A stretch of DNA of 64,000 bases from Bacteroidales bacterium (GTDB lineage: Bacteria > Bacteroidota > Bacteroidia > Bacteroidales > UBA10428). The position numbers were made by a program, and so were the translations under genes. Positions within the stretch are counted from its first letter, which is position 1, and each line of letters begins with the position of its first letter. Location of the stretch: contig DATGXG010000048.1 in NCBI GenBank assembly GCA_035299085.1, forward strand, positions 124,001-188,000, in the 5' to 3' direction. The notes beneath the pieces were generated by a model. The model made no database searches, was not told where the DNA came from, and saw only the letters and a list, made by a program, of their open reading frames with translations. Positions 33,994 to 42,426 of this stretch are shown one piece after another.

Positions 33994-34210
33994 ACTTCAC
34001 GAAGCAGTTGCGGTTGTTTTGTTAAGCAAACCAGACAGGACAGCAACCTTTCAGGCCATTGCTGAAGAGGTTGATAGAAGAAATTTATTTCCATTAAGAA
34101 AAGGAGGAATCACTTTAGCGGAACAAATAAAATTGCGGACATCAATATCATCAAGCAAATACAAACAATGGTTTGAGTTTATGAAACCAGATAAGATAAA
34201 ACTAAAATGA
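33977..34210 (+). CDS. Small winged-helix/HTH protein, fourth gene of the operon
   Basis: From the ATG at 33977 the protein has 77 residues: a helix (LLKLHEAVAVVLLSKP), then ATFQAIAEEVDRRNLFP, a turn (LRKGG) and LAEQIKLRTSISSSKYKQWF. The helix-turn-helix-wing layout resembles HARE-HTH-like domains. An earlier TTG start is possible but gives only two more residues. It overlaps the nuclease-like gene by 17 nt. It could be the operon's regulator or its target-recognition subunit. Confidence 0.7.
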   Translation: MRNLLKLHEAVAVVLLSKPDRTATFQAIAEEVDRRNLFPLRKGGITLAEQIKLRTSISSSKYKQWFEFMKPDKIKLK

Positions 34211-34360
34211 AAGCCGACGCATTTGCAAGCACATTGACAAAGCCCCACGAGCTAATGCTTAAACCGAATCATTGTCAAAGAGCAAGCAAAGCAGACCAAC
34301 CACAAGAAATTGGAAACTATAGATCGACAATGGTTTACAGAATATGAAGACAGAACACTA

Positions 34361-34500
34361 GGCAGTAACATTGTTCTAAGGCAAACCAAAATTTAGCAAG
34401 TTATTATCACGCGACAAATTCGTGGATGTCGACATACGGTTTGCCCCTTTCAACAACAGAGAAAGCCCTGAATAGTATTTTATTCGGTAGTCAACGCCTT
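34361..34500 (+). repeat. Long cassette-boundary repeat LR5, left part only
   Basis: GCAGTAACATTGTTCTAAGG, CCAAAATTTAGCAAG and CGACAAATTCGTGGATG match the left part of LR3 and LR4; homology fades after about 34490. It marks the right end of the island. The gap 34211-34590 holds this and a 46-codon ORF at 34207 that I do not support. Confidence 0.65.
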
Positions 34501-34590
34501 TGTCAACGCCCTTTTTGAGTAATACAGAAGATTTTCCCGTTTCCCGATAACCGGCAGGTTAATAAAAGCCTGGTACGCCCCTATTTGCAC

Positions 34591-35919
34591 TTATAATGCG
34601 ATTGGCTGAAGCACGGTTTTTTCCCAATTTTCGTATTTAGATTTCAATTGGTTGAAAATTTCCGGTTTGGCGGCTTTTAAATCGCTCTTTTCACCGGGAT
34701 CATCGAACAGGTTAAACAGGTACTCCCCTTTTTCATCCTGTATATATTTCCATTCCCCCGATCGGATTGCTTTTTGCCTTGTCCGTTGAAATGTCCGCCA
34801 ATATAGAGTCCTGTCAATTACTTTACCCGGAGAAATCATAACCGGCATCAGGTCCATTCCGTCAAAAGGAAAGTCAGGAGGTGGCTGAACACCTGCTGCA
34901 GATAAAATGGTTGCAGTCCAATCCATTGTCACTATAACCTGCTCTGAAACGCCACCGGCCTTAATCGTACCGGTCCACCTGGCAAAGGCAGGAACTTTAA
35001 TGCCACCTTCCCATAAAGTACCTTTCGATTTCATTAATCCGGCATTATCCGAAAACCTTTCACCCCCATTATCATTTGTAAAGATTACCAGTGTGCGTCC
35101 GGATAATTCTCCATCCAAAGCCTTAATGATATTTCCAACTCCTTCATCCAGGCTTTTCATCATCTGAGCATAAATTTCAGGAGATCCTCCGTCCCTGAAA
35201 TCAACAGAATCAGGATAAGGCCTGGCATCCGGACCTTGCCACGGCCAGTGAGGAGCATTATAAGTGATGACCAGAAAAAATGGTTTATCATGCTTTCCCT
35301 TTATAAATGAAATTGCTTTTTGCGTAAATAATTCGGTCAGATAACCATCCATTTCAACCAATTGATCGTTTTCATACAAATCAGGATTCCCGTTATCCCC
35401 TTTGTGTGATATATAATCTGCAGCACCGGTACGAATGCCAAAAAAATAATCAAATCCGTTTTTAAGAGGACTATGTTGCGGAAGAACTCCAAGATGCCAT
35501 TTCCCGACCAATGCAGTTTGATAACCTCCGGATTTTAAGAGTGAGGCTATTGACGGATAATCAGCAGTTAATCCATATTCTCTGTCTTTTTCGGAAGAGG
35601 TAAGCGGTTCCAATAAACCAACAGGAGTTCTGGCAGGATAGCGCCCTGTCATAAATGCTGTACGGGTTGGGGTACAAAGCGGTCCTGCCGAATAAGCATT
35701 AATAAATTTAACTCCCTGTTTGGCAAGATCATCCAGATGTGTTGTTTGATAGTCTTTTCGGCCATATCCGCTGAGATCTCCATAGCCCATATCATCGGTC
35801 ATTATATAAATGATATTGGGACGGGAAGGCTGAGAAGACAAATCAGACCAGGAAAATGACAGAACTAAAGAGAAGAGAATTATGATTCTCTCATAAGAAG
35901 TACAGTTTAAGTTGAACAT
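34591..35919 (-). CDS. Secreted sulfatase (arylsulfatase family)
   Basis: A 442-residue enzyme with an N-terminal signal segment (about 10-29). It has the sulfatase N-terminus PNIIYIMTDDMGYGDLSGYG (metal ligands Asp42-Asp43) and the formylglycine motif LCTPTRTAFMTGR, with Cys82 as the residue to be oxidised (CxPxR), so it needs a maturase. The downstream GKWHLG motif is present, as are conserved IFTNDNGG and the C-terminal RSGEWKYI. It probably removes sulfate esters from glycans. It stands next to DUF1080 and GH31 genes, consistent with sulfated polysaccharide use. GC content returns to the chromosomal level here. Confidence 0.92.
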   Translation of the reverse strand: MFNLNCTSYERIIILFSLVLSFSWSDLSSQPSRPNIIYIMTDDMGYGDLSGYGRKDYQTTHLDDLAKQGVKFINAYSAGPLCTPTRTAFMTGRYPARTPVGLLEPLTSSEKDREYGLTADYPSIASLLKSGGYQTALVGKWHLGVLPQHSPLKNGFDYFFGIRTGAADYISHKGDNGNPDLYENDQLVEMDGYLTELFTQKAISFIKGKHDKPFFLVITYNAPHWPWQGPDARPYPDSVDFRDGGSPEIYAQMMKSLDEGVGNIIKALDGELSGRTLVIFTNDNGGERFSDNAGLMKSKGTLWEGGIKVPAFARWTGTIKAGGVSEQVIVTMDWTATILSAAGVQPPPDFPFDGMDLMPVMISPGKVIDRTLYWRTFQRTRQKAIRSGEWKYIQDEKGEYLFNLFDDPGEKSDLKAAKPEIFNQLKSKYENWEKTVLQPIAL

Positions 35920-35985
35920 AGTAGTTTTTTTAGACGTTGGTGATCCGGTTCATCTAAACAATTGCTATTCAACTATGTTCGATTT

Positions 35986-36018
35986 AGGCCGAACGAGGCA
36001 GAGCCGCGTCCGAACTTC
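35986..36018. repeat. Interspersed palindromic repeat, copy P6 (short)
   Basis: GGCCGAACGAGGCAGAGCCG followed by CGTCCGAACTTC is a minimal copy of the P1/P2 family. It lies 8 bp beyond the 3' end of a DUF1080 gene. Confidence 0.6.
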
Positions 36019-36025
36019 TGGAAAA

Positions 36026-36898
36026 TTACAATTCCCTTATCCAGATATTCCTAAAGGTGGTGGGATTGCCGTGCTGCTGCAATTGTATCGGGCCATCACC
36101 ATGTTCTTTAATGATGTATTGCGGGATACCCGGGAAAACAGTAGGACCCTGAATTTCTACATTATTCTGGATTAAAACACCATTGTATAAAACCGTTATT
36201 CTCGGAGGGGTGAAATAGGTATGATCATCCTTAAATCGTGGCGCTGTATAAATAATATCGTATGACTGCCATTCACCTTCTTTACTGGCCGGATTTACAA
36301 GCGGGGCATATTGCATGTAAACCGCACCGGCCTGCCCGTTGCGGTATGTGCGGTTGCTATAGCTGTCGAGTATCTGAACCTCATAATTTCCCTGGATGAT
36401 CACACCGCTGTTTCCCCTGTCCTGACCGGTTACAGTAGCAGGCAAACCCACAGGAGTTTTCCATTCAATATGTAACTGGAAATCCCTGAATGTACGCTTG
36501 GTTTGTGCTGTGCCGGATGAAGCCTGAGGCTGCATACCGCCATCCTTAATTACCCATGAAATCGGTTTTTTCCCGCCCGGGCCGCCCATTCCCCAGGTGA
36601 TTTCTTCCCATTCGTCAAGGTTTTTACCGTCGAATAAAACAATGGCATCTGAAGGAGGCGCATCATCCACCTGTCCCGCTTCAATTTTCTTTACTTCCGG
36701 TTCCATGATGTGCTTGACATTAGTAAAGAAAATATTCTGCTGCATGGGAGTCAGTGAATCGAACTTCTGCATAAATTTTTTTACAATGGCCTCTTGCTCG
36801 GCATAATTGAAGGGCATTTGCACTTTAGGCTTTTCGTTTTGAGCGTTGATTAACATGCACCACAGTGCAAATAACAGAAAAGTTACCAGGTGTTTCAT
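36026..36898 (-). CDS. DUF1080 (3-keto-glycoside hydrolase family) secreted protein, copy 1
   Basis: A 290-residue protein with signal peptide (about 1-19, ending LINAQ), a helical N-terminal extension (about 30-75, EQEAIVKKFMQKFDSLTPMQ) and a DUF1080 jelly roll (about 85-290): IVLFDGKNLDEWEE, WVIKDGGMQP, DRGNSGVIIQGNYEVQILDS and QQHGNPTTFRNIWIREL. The domain fold resembles laminin-G/concanavalin, and the family hydrolyses 3-keto-glycosides or binds glycans. Its near-twin lies at 39590-40462. It is divergent from the GH31 gene with a 123-bp shared upstream region, so the two may be co-regulated. Confidence 0.9.
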   Translation of the reverse strand: MKHLVTFLLFALWCMLINAQNEKPKVQMPFNYAEQEAIVKKFMQKFDSLTPMQQNIFFTNVKHIMEPEVKKIEAGQVDDAPPSDAIVLFDGKNLDEWEEITWGMGGPGGKKPISWVIKDGGMQPQASSGTAQTKRTFRDFQLHIEWKTPVGLPATVTGQDRGNSGVIIQGNYEVQILDSYSNRTYRNGQAGAVYMQYAPLVNPASKEGEWQSYDIIYTAPRFKDDHTYFTPPRITVLYNGVLIQNNVEIQGPTVFPGIPQYIIKEHGDGPIQLQQHGNPTTFRNIWIREL

Positions 36899-37021
36899 TT
36901 TATATTGAATTAGATAATGAGTTCAATCCAAGGAATCAGACCTATAAAGTTATAGATTTTAACAGTCTTTCCAACAAGCCAAAATTTACATACCTTTCGG
37001 AGGCATTTAAATTTACACAGA

Positions 37022-39439
37022 ATGAAATCTTTTTCAATTGCTCTTTTTACGGTGTTGTTTCTTTTAATCAAGCCTTTGGAGGCTCAGACCTTCCAGAAAA
37101 CATCATCCGGTGTTAAAACCACCATCCATTCCGTTCAGATCGAGGTCCGGTTTTACACACCCTCTATTGTGAGGATCATAAAGTATCCTGAAGGGAGATC
37201 ACCGGAGAAACAAAGTCTGTCGGTTGTAAAGACACCTCAGGCCGTTGCGTTCAGCGCCAATAAACAAGGTGAGAAACTTGTTATTAAAAGCGATCATCTC
37301 ATTGTTTCAGTCAGCCTCAGCAACGGAGATATCCGTTTCGAAAGTGAAGGCAGACCATTGATAAATGAAAAACAATCCGGTGCATCATTTACCGATTTTA
37401 ATGATGCCGGTGAAAAGACATATTCGGTTTCACAAGCCTTCCTTCTGGATAAGGATGAGTTCATTTATGGCCTTGGCCAGCAACAGCAGGGCCGTATGTC
37501 ACAGAGGGGTGTAAAGCTCCATATGATCCAGGGTAATACGGATGATTACATTCCATTCTTTTTGTCTTCAAAAGGATATGGCCTATTCTGGGATAATTAC
37601 TCCCCCACGGTTTTTGAAGACAATCCTGAAACCACAAGTTTTACATCTGAATCAGGTGATTGCATCGACTATTACGTGATGTATGGCGGCAATGCCGATA
37701 AGGTAATTGCCTGCATGCGTGAATTAACCGGCCAGGCTCCCATGTTTCCGTTATGGACATATGGCTTCTTTCAAAGCAAGGAACGATACAAAAGCCAGGA
37801 TGAATCACTTGATGTGGTGAAAAAATACAGGGAACTGCAGGTGCCGCTTGACGGCATTATCCAGGACTGGCAGTACTGGGGCAGCAATTATCTCTGGAAT
37901 GCCATGGATTTCCTTAATGCCGGTTTTTATGATCCACAGAAAATGATAAGGGATGTGCATACCAACAATGCCCACATGCTTATTTCAATATGGAACAGCT
38001 TCGGCCCCATGACCAAGCAATACAGGGAACTTGAAAAGATAAATGCACTTTTCAATATCGAAACATGGCCCCAGTCGGGTTCCGAAAAATGGCCACCCAG
38101 GCTCGATTATCCTTCAGGAGTAAGGGTTTATGATGCTTACAATCCGGCTGCACGCGATATATACTGGAATTACCTGAATAACGGCATCTTTTCATTAGGC
38201 ATGGATGGATGGTGGATCGATTCATCAGAACCCGACCATTTCAATCCCAAGCCTTCCGATTATGATACAAAGACATACCTTGGCTCATTCAGGAAGGTTC
38301 GGAATGCTTATCCACTGATGACGGTGGGTGGAGTATCCGATCATCAGAAAGCAGTTTCCAGGGATAAGAGGGTATTTATTCTTACCCGTTCCGCTTTCGC
38401 CGGTCAACAGCGCTATGGGGCGAATACATGGTCAGGCGATGTGATAGCTTCATGGGAAGCATTGAGAAACCAGATTTCAGCAGGATTGAATTTTTCACTT
38501 TGTGGTATTCCTTACTGGAACTGCGATTTAGGAGGTTTCTTCCTGTGGAATTTCAAGAACCCTCTTCAAAACCCCGATTACAGGGAACTCCATGTAAGAT
38601 GGGTTGAGTTCGGTACATTTATTCCCATGATGCGTTCGCATGGAGAAGGGGCGCCCCGGGAGATTTACCAGTTCGGCATAAAGGGAAACCCTATTTACGA
38701 CGCTATCGAAAAGTATATCAAACTGCGATATAAACTGCTGCCCTATATTTATTCAACATCATGGAATGTTACGGCCAGCCAGGGCAGTATGATGCGTGCG
38801 CTTGTAATGGATTTCGCTGCAGATAAAGACGCCCTGAACATAAATGATGAGTATATGTTCGGAAAATCGTTATTGGTAAGTCCTGTAACCAATCCCATGT
38901 ATTGGAAAAACCAGGTTCAGGGAAAAGACACGGTGAAAGTTGAAGATTTCGGTTCGGTAAAAACAAAAGAGGTTTACCTGCCCAAAGGAACCGAATGGTA
39001 TGACTTCTGGACCGGTGAGAGGTTAGCAGGCGGACAAACGTATAAGAAAGAAACGCCCCTTGATATTATACCTGTTTTTGTAAAAGCCGGTTCTATTCTG
39101 CCAATAGGACCCGAAGTACAGTATGCCACAGAAAAAAAATGGGACAATCTTGAGATCCGGGTGTACAGAGGTGCCAATGGCGAATTCACTCTTTACGAAG
39201 ATGAGAACGACAACTACAATTATGAAAAAGGCAAGTATTCCACCATTACATTCACCTGGAATGAAAACAAAAAAGAATTGATAATCGGAAAGCGCAAAGG
39301 TGATTTCCAGGGCATGCTGACGACAAGGAAGTTTAATATCATTTCTGTAGACAAGAAGAAAGGAACCGGCTCTGATTTATCAGTGAAATACGACAGGGTT
39401 GTGGATTATGCAGGAGAGAAAATTGTGATTCGGCTTTAA
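37022..39439 (+). CDS. GH31 glycoside hydrolase (alpha-xylosidase/alpha-glucosidase type)
   Basis: An 805-residue protein with signal peptide (about 1-22), an N-terminal galactose-mutarotase-like domain, the GH31 barrel (about 240-590) and C-terminal beta domains. The nucleophile motif GWWIDSSEPDHF places Asp400; the acid/base is predicted as Asp473 in NTWSGDVIASWE. The -SSE- in place of -MNE- after the catalytic Asp is typical of the alpha-xylosidase-like group. The C-terminus includes VFVKAGSILPIGP and ENDNYNYEKGKYSTI. Periplasmic alpha-glycoside release is expected. It is bracketed by two DUF1080 genes on the opposite strand. Confidence 0.93.
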   Translation: MKSFSIALFTVLFLLIKPLEAQTFQKTSSGVKTTIHSVQIEVRFYTPSIVRIIKYPEGRSPEKQSLSVVKTPQAVAFSANKQGEKLVIKSDHLIVSVSLSNGDIRFESEGRPLINEKQSGASFTDFNDAGEKTYSVSQAFLLDKDEFIYGLGQQQQGRMSQRGVKLHMIQGNTDDYIPFFLSSKGYGLFWDNYSPTVFEDNPETTSFTSESGDCIDYYVMYGGNADKVIACMRELTGQAPMFPLWTYGFFQSKERYKSQDESLDVVKKYRELQVPLDGIIQDWQYWGSNYLWNAMDFLNAGFYDPQKMIRDVHTNNAHMLISIWNSFGPMTKQYRELEKINALFNIETWPQSGSEKWPPRLDYPSGVRVYDAYNPAARDIYWNYLNNGIFSLGMDGWWIDSSEPDHFNPKPSDYDTKTYLGSFRKVRNAYPLMTVGGVSDHQKAVSRDKRVFILTRSAFAGQQRYGANTWSGDVIASWEALRNQISAGLNFSLCGIPYWNCDLGGFFLWNFKNPLQNPDYRELHVRWVEFGTFIPMMRSHGEGAPREIYQFGIKGNPIYDAIEKYIKLRYKLLPYIYSTSWNVTASQGSMMRALVMDFAADKDALNINDEYMFGKSLLVSPVTNPMYWKNQVQGKDTVKVEDFGSVKTKEVYLPKGTEWYDFWTGERLAGGQTYKKETPLDIIPVFVKAGSILPIGPEVQYATEKKWDNLEIRVYRGANGEFTLYEDENDNYNYEKGKYSTITFTWNENKKELIIGKRKGDFQGMLTTRKFNIISVDKKKGTGSDLSVKYDRVVDYAGEKIVIRL

Positions 39440-39505
39440 AACTGATACTGGATATTGGATGCTTGATACTGGAGTCCTGCGGGCACGTTGCTTGCCATGA
39501 ATTAT

Positions 39506-39531
39506 AAAACCGGCATAAATGCCGGTTTTTT
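39506..39531. terminator. Bidirectional terminator after the GH31 gene
   Basis: AAAACCGGCAT and ATGCCGGTTTTTT form a 10-bp stem with an A-rich loop; the A run on the left gives T-tracts on both strands. It serves the convergent GH31 and DUF1080 genes. Confidence 0.8.
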
Positions 39532-39555
39532 GACGAAATGTGCATGAGTGTTATA

Positions 39556-39577
39556 GCCCCGGCATGAATGCCGGGGC
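39556..39577. terminator. Second hairpin, shared with the DUF1080 3' end
   Basis: GCCCCGGCAT pairs with ATGCCGGGGC around a GA loop. It sits 13 bp beyond the DUF1080 stop. It lacks a T-tract, so it may only stabilise the mRNA 3' end. Confidence 0.55.
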
Positions 39578-39589
39578 AATTGTTGAAAC

Positions 39590-40462
39590 CTATAATTCCC
39601 TTATCCAGATATTCCTGAAAGTTGTTGGATTACCATGCTGCTGCAACTGGATGGGACCATCGCCATGTTCCTTTACCGGATACTGCGGGATACCGGGGAA
39701 AACAGTTGGGCCTTGTATTTCAACGTTATTCTGAACCAATACACCATTGTAAAAAACAGTGATTCTTGGGGGTGTGAAAAAAGTTTTGTCGTCTTTAAAC
39801 CGGGGCGCGGTATAAATAATATCATACGACTGCCATTCACCCTCTTTCCTGGCCGGATTCACTAGCGGGGCATACTGCATATAAACAGCACCTGCCTGCC
39901 CGTTCCGGTACGTTCTGTTATTATAACTGTCAAGTATCTGAACTTCATAATTTCCCTGGATAATAACCCCGCTGTTACCTCTATCCTGACCTGCCACTGT
40001 TGCGGGCAAACCTACCGGGGTTTTCCATTCAATATGCAACTGGAAATCCCTGAATGAACGCTTCGTTTGCGCTGTGCCTGATGATGGCAAGGGTTGCATG
40101 CCCCCGTCTTTTATAACCCAGGAAATCGGTTTCTTCCCGCCGGGACCACCCATACCCCATGTCATTTCTTCCCATTCGTCGAGGTTGCTGCCATTGAAAA
40201 GAATGATGGCATCAGAAGGCGGGTCATCATCTACTTTACCCGGTTCAATTTTCACAACCTCAGGTTCCATGATATGTTTTACATTGGTAAAAAAAATGTT
40301 TTGCTGCATGGGAGTAAGCGAATCGAATTTCTGCGTAAATTTTTTCACTATGGCTTCCTGCTCAGCATAATTAAAGGGCATTTGTTGTTTTGGCTTTTCA
40401 TTTTGTGCGTTAACAACCATACATAATACTGCGAACAACAGCGAAATAAATACTTGTTTCAT
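39590..40462 (-). CDS. DUF1080 (3-keto-glycoside hydrolase family) secreted protein, copy 2
   Basis: A 290-residue twin of the gene at 36026, of the same length. Differences are concentrated in the signal peptide (ISLLFAVLCMVVNAQ versus VTFLLFALWCMLINAQ) and at about two dozen scattered positions; the core (QDRGNSGVIIQGNYEVQILD) is unchanged. The two copies are in direct orientation, about 2.7 kb apart with the GH31 gene between them, pointing to a tandem duplication. Upstream it faces the GT39 gene head to head. Specific substrate unknown. Confidence 0.9.
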   Translation of the reverse strand: MKQVFISLLFAVLCMVVNAQNEKPKQQMPFNYAEQEAIVKKFTQKFDSLTPMQQNIFFTNVKHIMEPEVVKIEPGKVDDDPPSDAIILFNGSNLDEWEEMTWGMGGPGGKKPISWVIKDGGMQPLPSSGTAQTKRSFRDFQLHIEWKTPVGLPATVAGQDRGNSGVIIQGNYEVQILDSYNNRTYRNGQAGAVYMQYAPLVNPARKEGEWQSYDIIYTAPRFKDDKTFFTPPRITVFYNGVLVQNNVEIQGPTVFPGIPQYPVKEHGDGPIQLQQHGNPTTFRNIWIREL

Positions 40463-40628
40463 TTTTAGGTGAATTACATTATTACTTTTTTTGAATCACT
40501 ATAAAGTTATTGATTTTGAAGTCTGTTATATTTTTAATCTGTCCTATTTTTTACTTATCTTTCGAATAAACCAAAATAACTATTTAGGATTAACCATGGA
40601 ATACCCTTTCAGACAATAAACTGGTATT

Positions 40629-42059
40629 ATGAAGAATATATTATTGTGTCTCAAAAGACATTCACTTTTAATTTTAATAATTCTTGTCTTTCTCCTTTTA
40701 AAGATCAGTTATTTGAAATTACCTTTTTTTTGGGATGAAGCCTGGTCATATGCCGTTGCCGTTTTTGACATGAATAAGCATGGGCTTGCTTTTTTCCCGG
40801 GACAAGGAAATACTGAACTTACACGAGGCCACCCGCTTTTATTCTATTTTCTGTCGGCTTTATGGGTAAAATTATTTGGCGAAAGTATTTTCCTTATCCA
40901 TCTGTTCAGTTTACTCATTTCATGTGTACTTCTCGTTGCTGTATTTTTTTTAGTTAAGAAACTTGATAAAAAAGAGAGTGCCTTAATTATAGTGACACTG
41001 CTTGTTTTGCAACCCATTTTTTTTGTGCAGAGTAGTTTATTGCTACCTGAAATAATGCTGACGCTCTGGATAATCCTTATGCTTCATTCCTATGTTCAAA
41101 AGAATTGGAAGCTTTATATACTTTTCTCCTCATTACTGGTTTTAACCAAAGAAACCGGAATTGTTGCAATAGCTTCAATACTTATTGACAGGATATTATT
41201 GGAATATCTTTTCAGCAAGCCCACCAGGTCGTTTGAATTAAAAAAAACTCTTCAGCAATTAGTCATTCTCATTATACCGCTCGGGCTTTTTGCTGTCTTT
41301 ATGATAATACAAAGAATCAGATCAGGTTGGTTTTTGTTTCCCGAACACACAAATTTCATGGTATTTGACGTTTCTGAAATTAAAAACAACCTTGTATTAA
41401 TCAAGGAAATATTTTTCGCGGACGGCAGAAAGTACTTATTTGTTCTTTCATTGATGTGCATCAGCTTTTTATTGGGAAGAAAAAAACTGGATGTACAAAC
41501 CAGTCGGTTCATTGCTTTATGCTGGTTGTTTATTCTTCTCTATTTATTGTTCTGTTCAATGAACTTCTTTGCTTCAAGATATCTTCTGACTGCAGTTGTC
41601 ATATTTATTATTGCAAGTATATTACCGATAGTTAAAAGTCTTGATAATACCCTGATGAAAATAGGTTTTACACTGCTTTTCGGACTTATATTTATGTATT
41701 ACACTTTTTTTAAAGAACCCGTAGCACAGGATGTTTCGATTGGTTATAAAAACAATATCTTGCTTCACCAACAGGCAATTCATTTCGCAGAGGATCTGAA
41801 TCTGAGTAATCAAAAAATCTATTCAACCTTTCTCATGCAGTATTATATGGGAATTCCTGAGTTAGGGTATTTAAAAAATAAAAAACCTTACATTCTCAGG
41901 AATAAATCAGACATTTATGATATGTATATATTTTGCAGTAATGAAAAGGATACGTTGTATAATGAAATCGCAACCAACCCGGAATATAAACTATTGAAAC
42001 GGTTTGCAAACAATAAAGATTGGATTGAATTCTACAGAAAACAAATAGACCCTAAATAA
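40629..42059 (+). CDS. GT39-type membrane glycosyltransferase (ArnT/PMT-like)
   Basis: A 476-residue polytopic protein with about 10-12 membrane segments. The first periplasmic loop has LPFFWDEAWSYAVAV, whose acidic pair (Asp-Glu) is the catalytic signature of the GT-C family. GHPLLFYFLSALWVKLFG is the usual second motif. The C-terminal ~110 residues are soluble (SIGYKNNILLHQQAIHFAED). It probably transfers a sugar from a polyprenyl-phosphate donor outside the membrane. An adjoining small-cupin gene lies 25 nt downstream. No O-antigen or lipid A genes are near to define the acceptor. Confidence 0.85.
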   Translation: MKNILLCLKRHSLLILIILVFLLLKISYLKLPFFWDEAWSYAVAVFDMNKHGLAFFPGQGNTELTRGHPLLFYFLSALWVKLFGESIFLIHLFSLLISCVLLVAVFFLVKKLDKKESALIIVTLLVLQPIFFVQSSLLLPEIMLTLWIILMLHSYVQKNWKLYILFSSLLVLTKETGIVAIASILIDRILLEYLFSKPTRSFELKKTLQQLVILIIPLGLFAVFMIIQRIRSGWFLFPEHTNFMVFDVSEIKNNLVLIKEIFFADGRKYLFVLSLMCISFLLGRKKLDVQTSRFIALCWLFILLYLLFCSMNFFASRYLLTAVVIFIIASILPIVKSLDNTLMKIGFTLLFGLIFMYYTFFKEPVAQDVSIGYKNNILLHQQAIHFAEDLNLSNQKIYSTFLMQYYMGIPELGYLKNKKPYILRNKSDIYDMYIFCSNEKDTLYNEIATNPEYKLLKRFANNKDWIEFYRKQIDPK

Positions 42060-42084
42060 CATCTGAATAAGCATCTTTTTATAA

Positions 42085-42426
42085 ATGAAAAACGGTATTC
42101 CTTTTCAGACAATCAGCTGGCCGGACATAGCAAAAGACGAGTTTAAAGGTGAAACTGGCGTTGCATACTGGCAAACCAAATTATTTGATGGCCTGCGTAT
42201 ACGAATTGTTGAGTATTCACCCGGCTATCTTGCCGATCACTGGTGCCGGAAGGGCCATATCGTTCATTGTCTTGAAGGAGAGTTTGTAAGCGAATTGCAG
42301 GATGGACGTGAAATCCTTTTAACCAAAGGGATGACTTATGTGGTTTCAGATGAGTTAAGTTCTCACCGGTCGAAGACAACAAACGGCGTTAAACTTTTAA
42401 TAGTTGACGGGGATTTTCTGAAATGA
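42085..42426 (+). CDS. DHCW-type cupin protein
   Basis: A 113-residue single cupin domain. ADHWCRKGHIVHCLEGEFV matches the family named after its Asp-His-Cys-Trp motif (here Asp-His-Trp-Cys), with His in WCRKGH and the barrel residues LTKGMTYVVSDELSSH. No function is established. It overlaps the CPBP-like gene by 4 nt (ATGA) and follows GT39 closely. Confidence 0.85.
   Translation: MKNGIPFQTISWPDIAKDEFKGETGVAYWQTKLFDGLRIRIVEYSPGYLADHWCRKGHIVHCLEGEFVSELQDGREILLTKGMTYVVSDELSSHRSKTTNGVKLLIVDGDFLK

Noticed and set aside
34207..34347. 46-codon ORF overlapping the HTH stop by ATGA
   Set aside because: No domain, biased composition, and it runs towards the boundary repeat; support is too weak.
18501..34500. 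Classical integron with IntI
   Set aside because: No integrase gene in the window and element ends do not fit GTTRRRY; only the architecture is integron-like.
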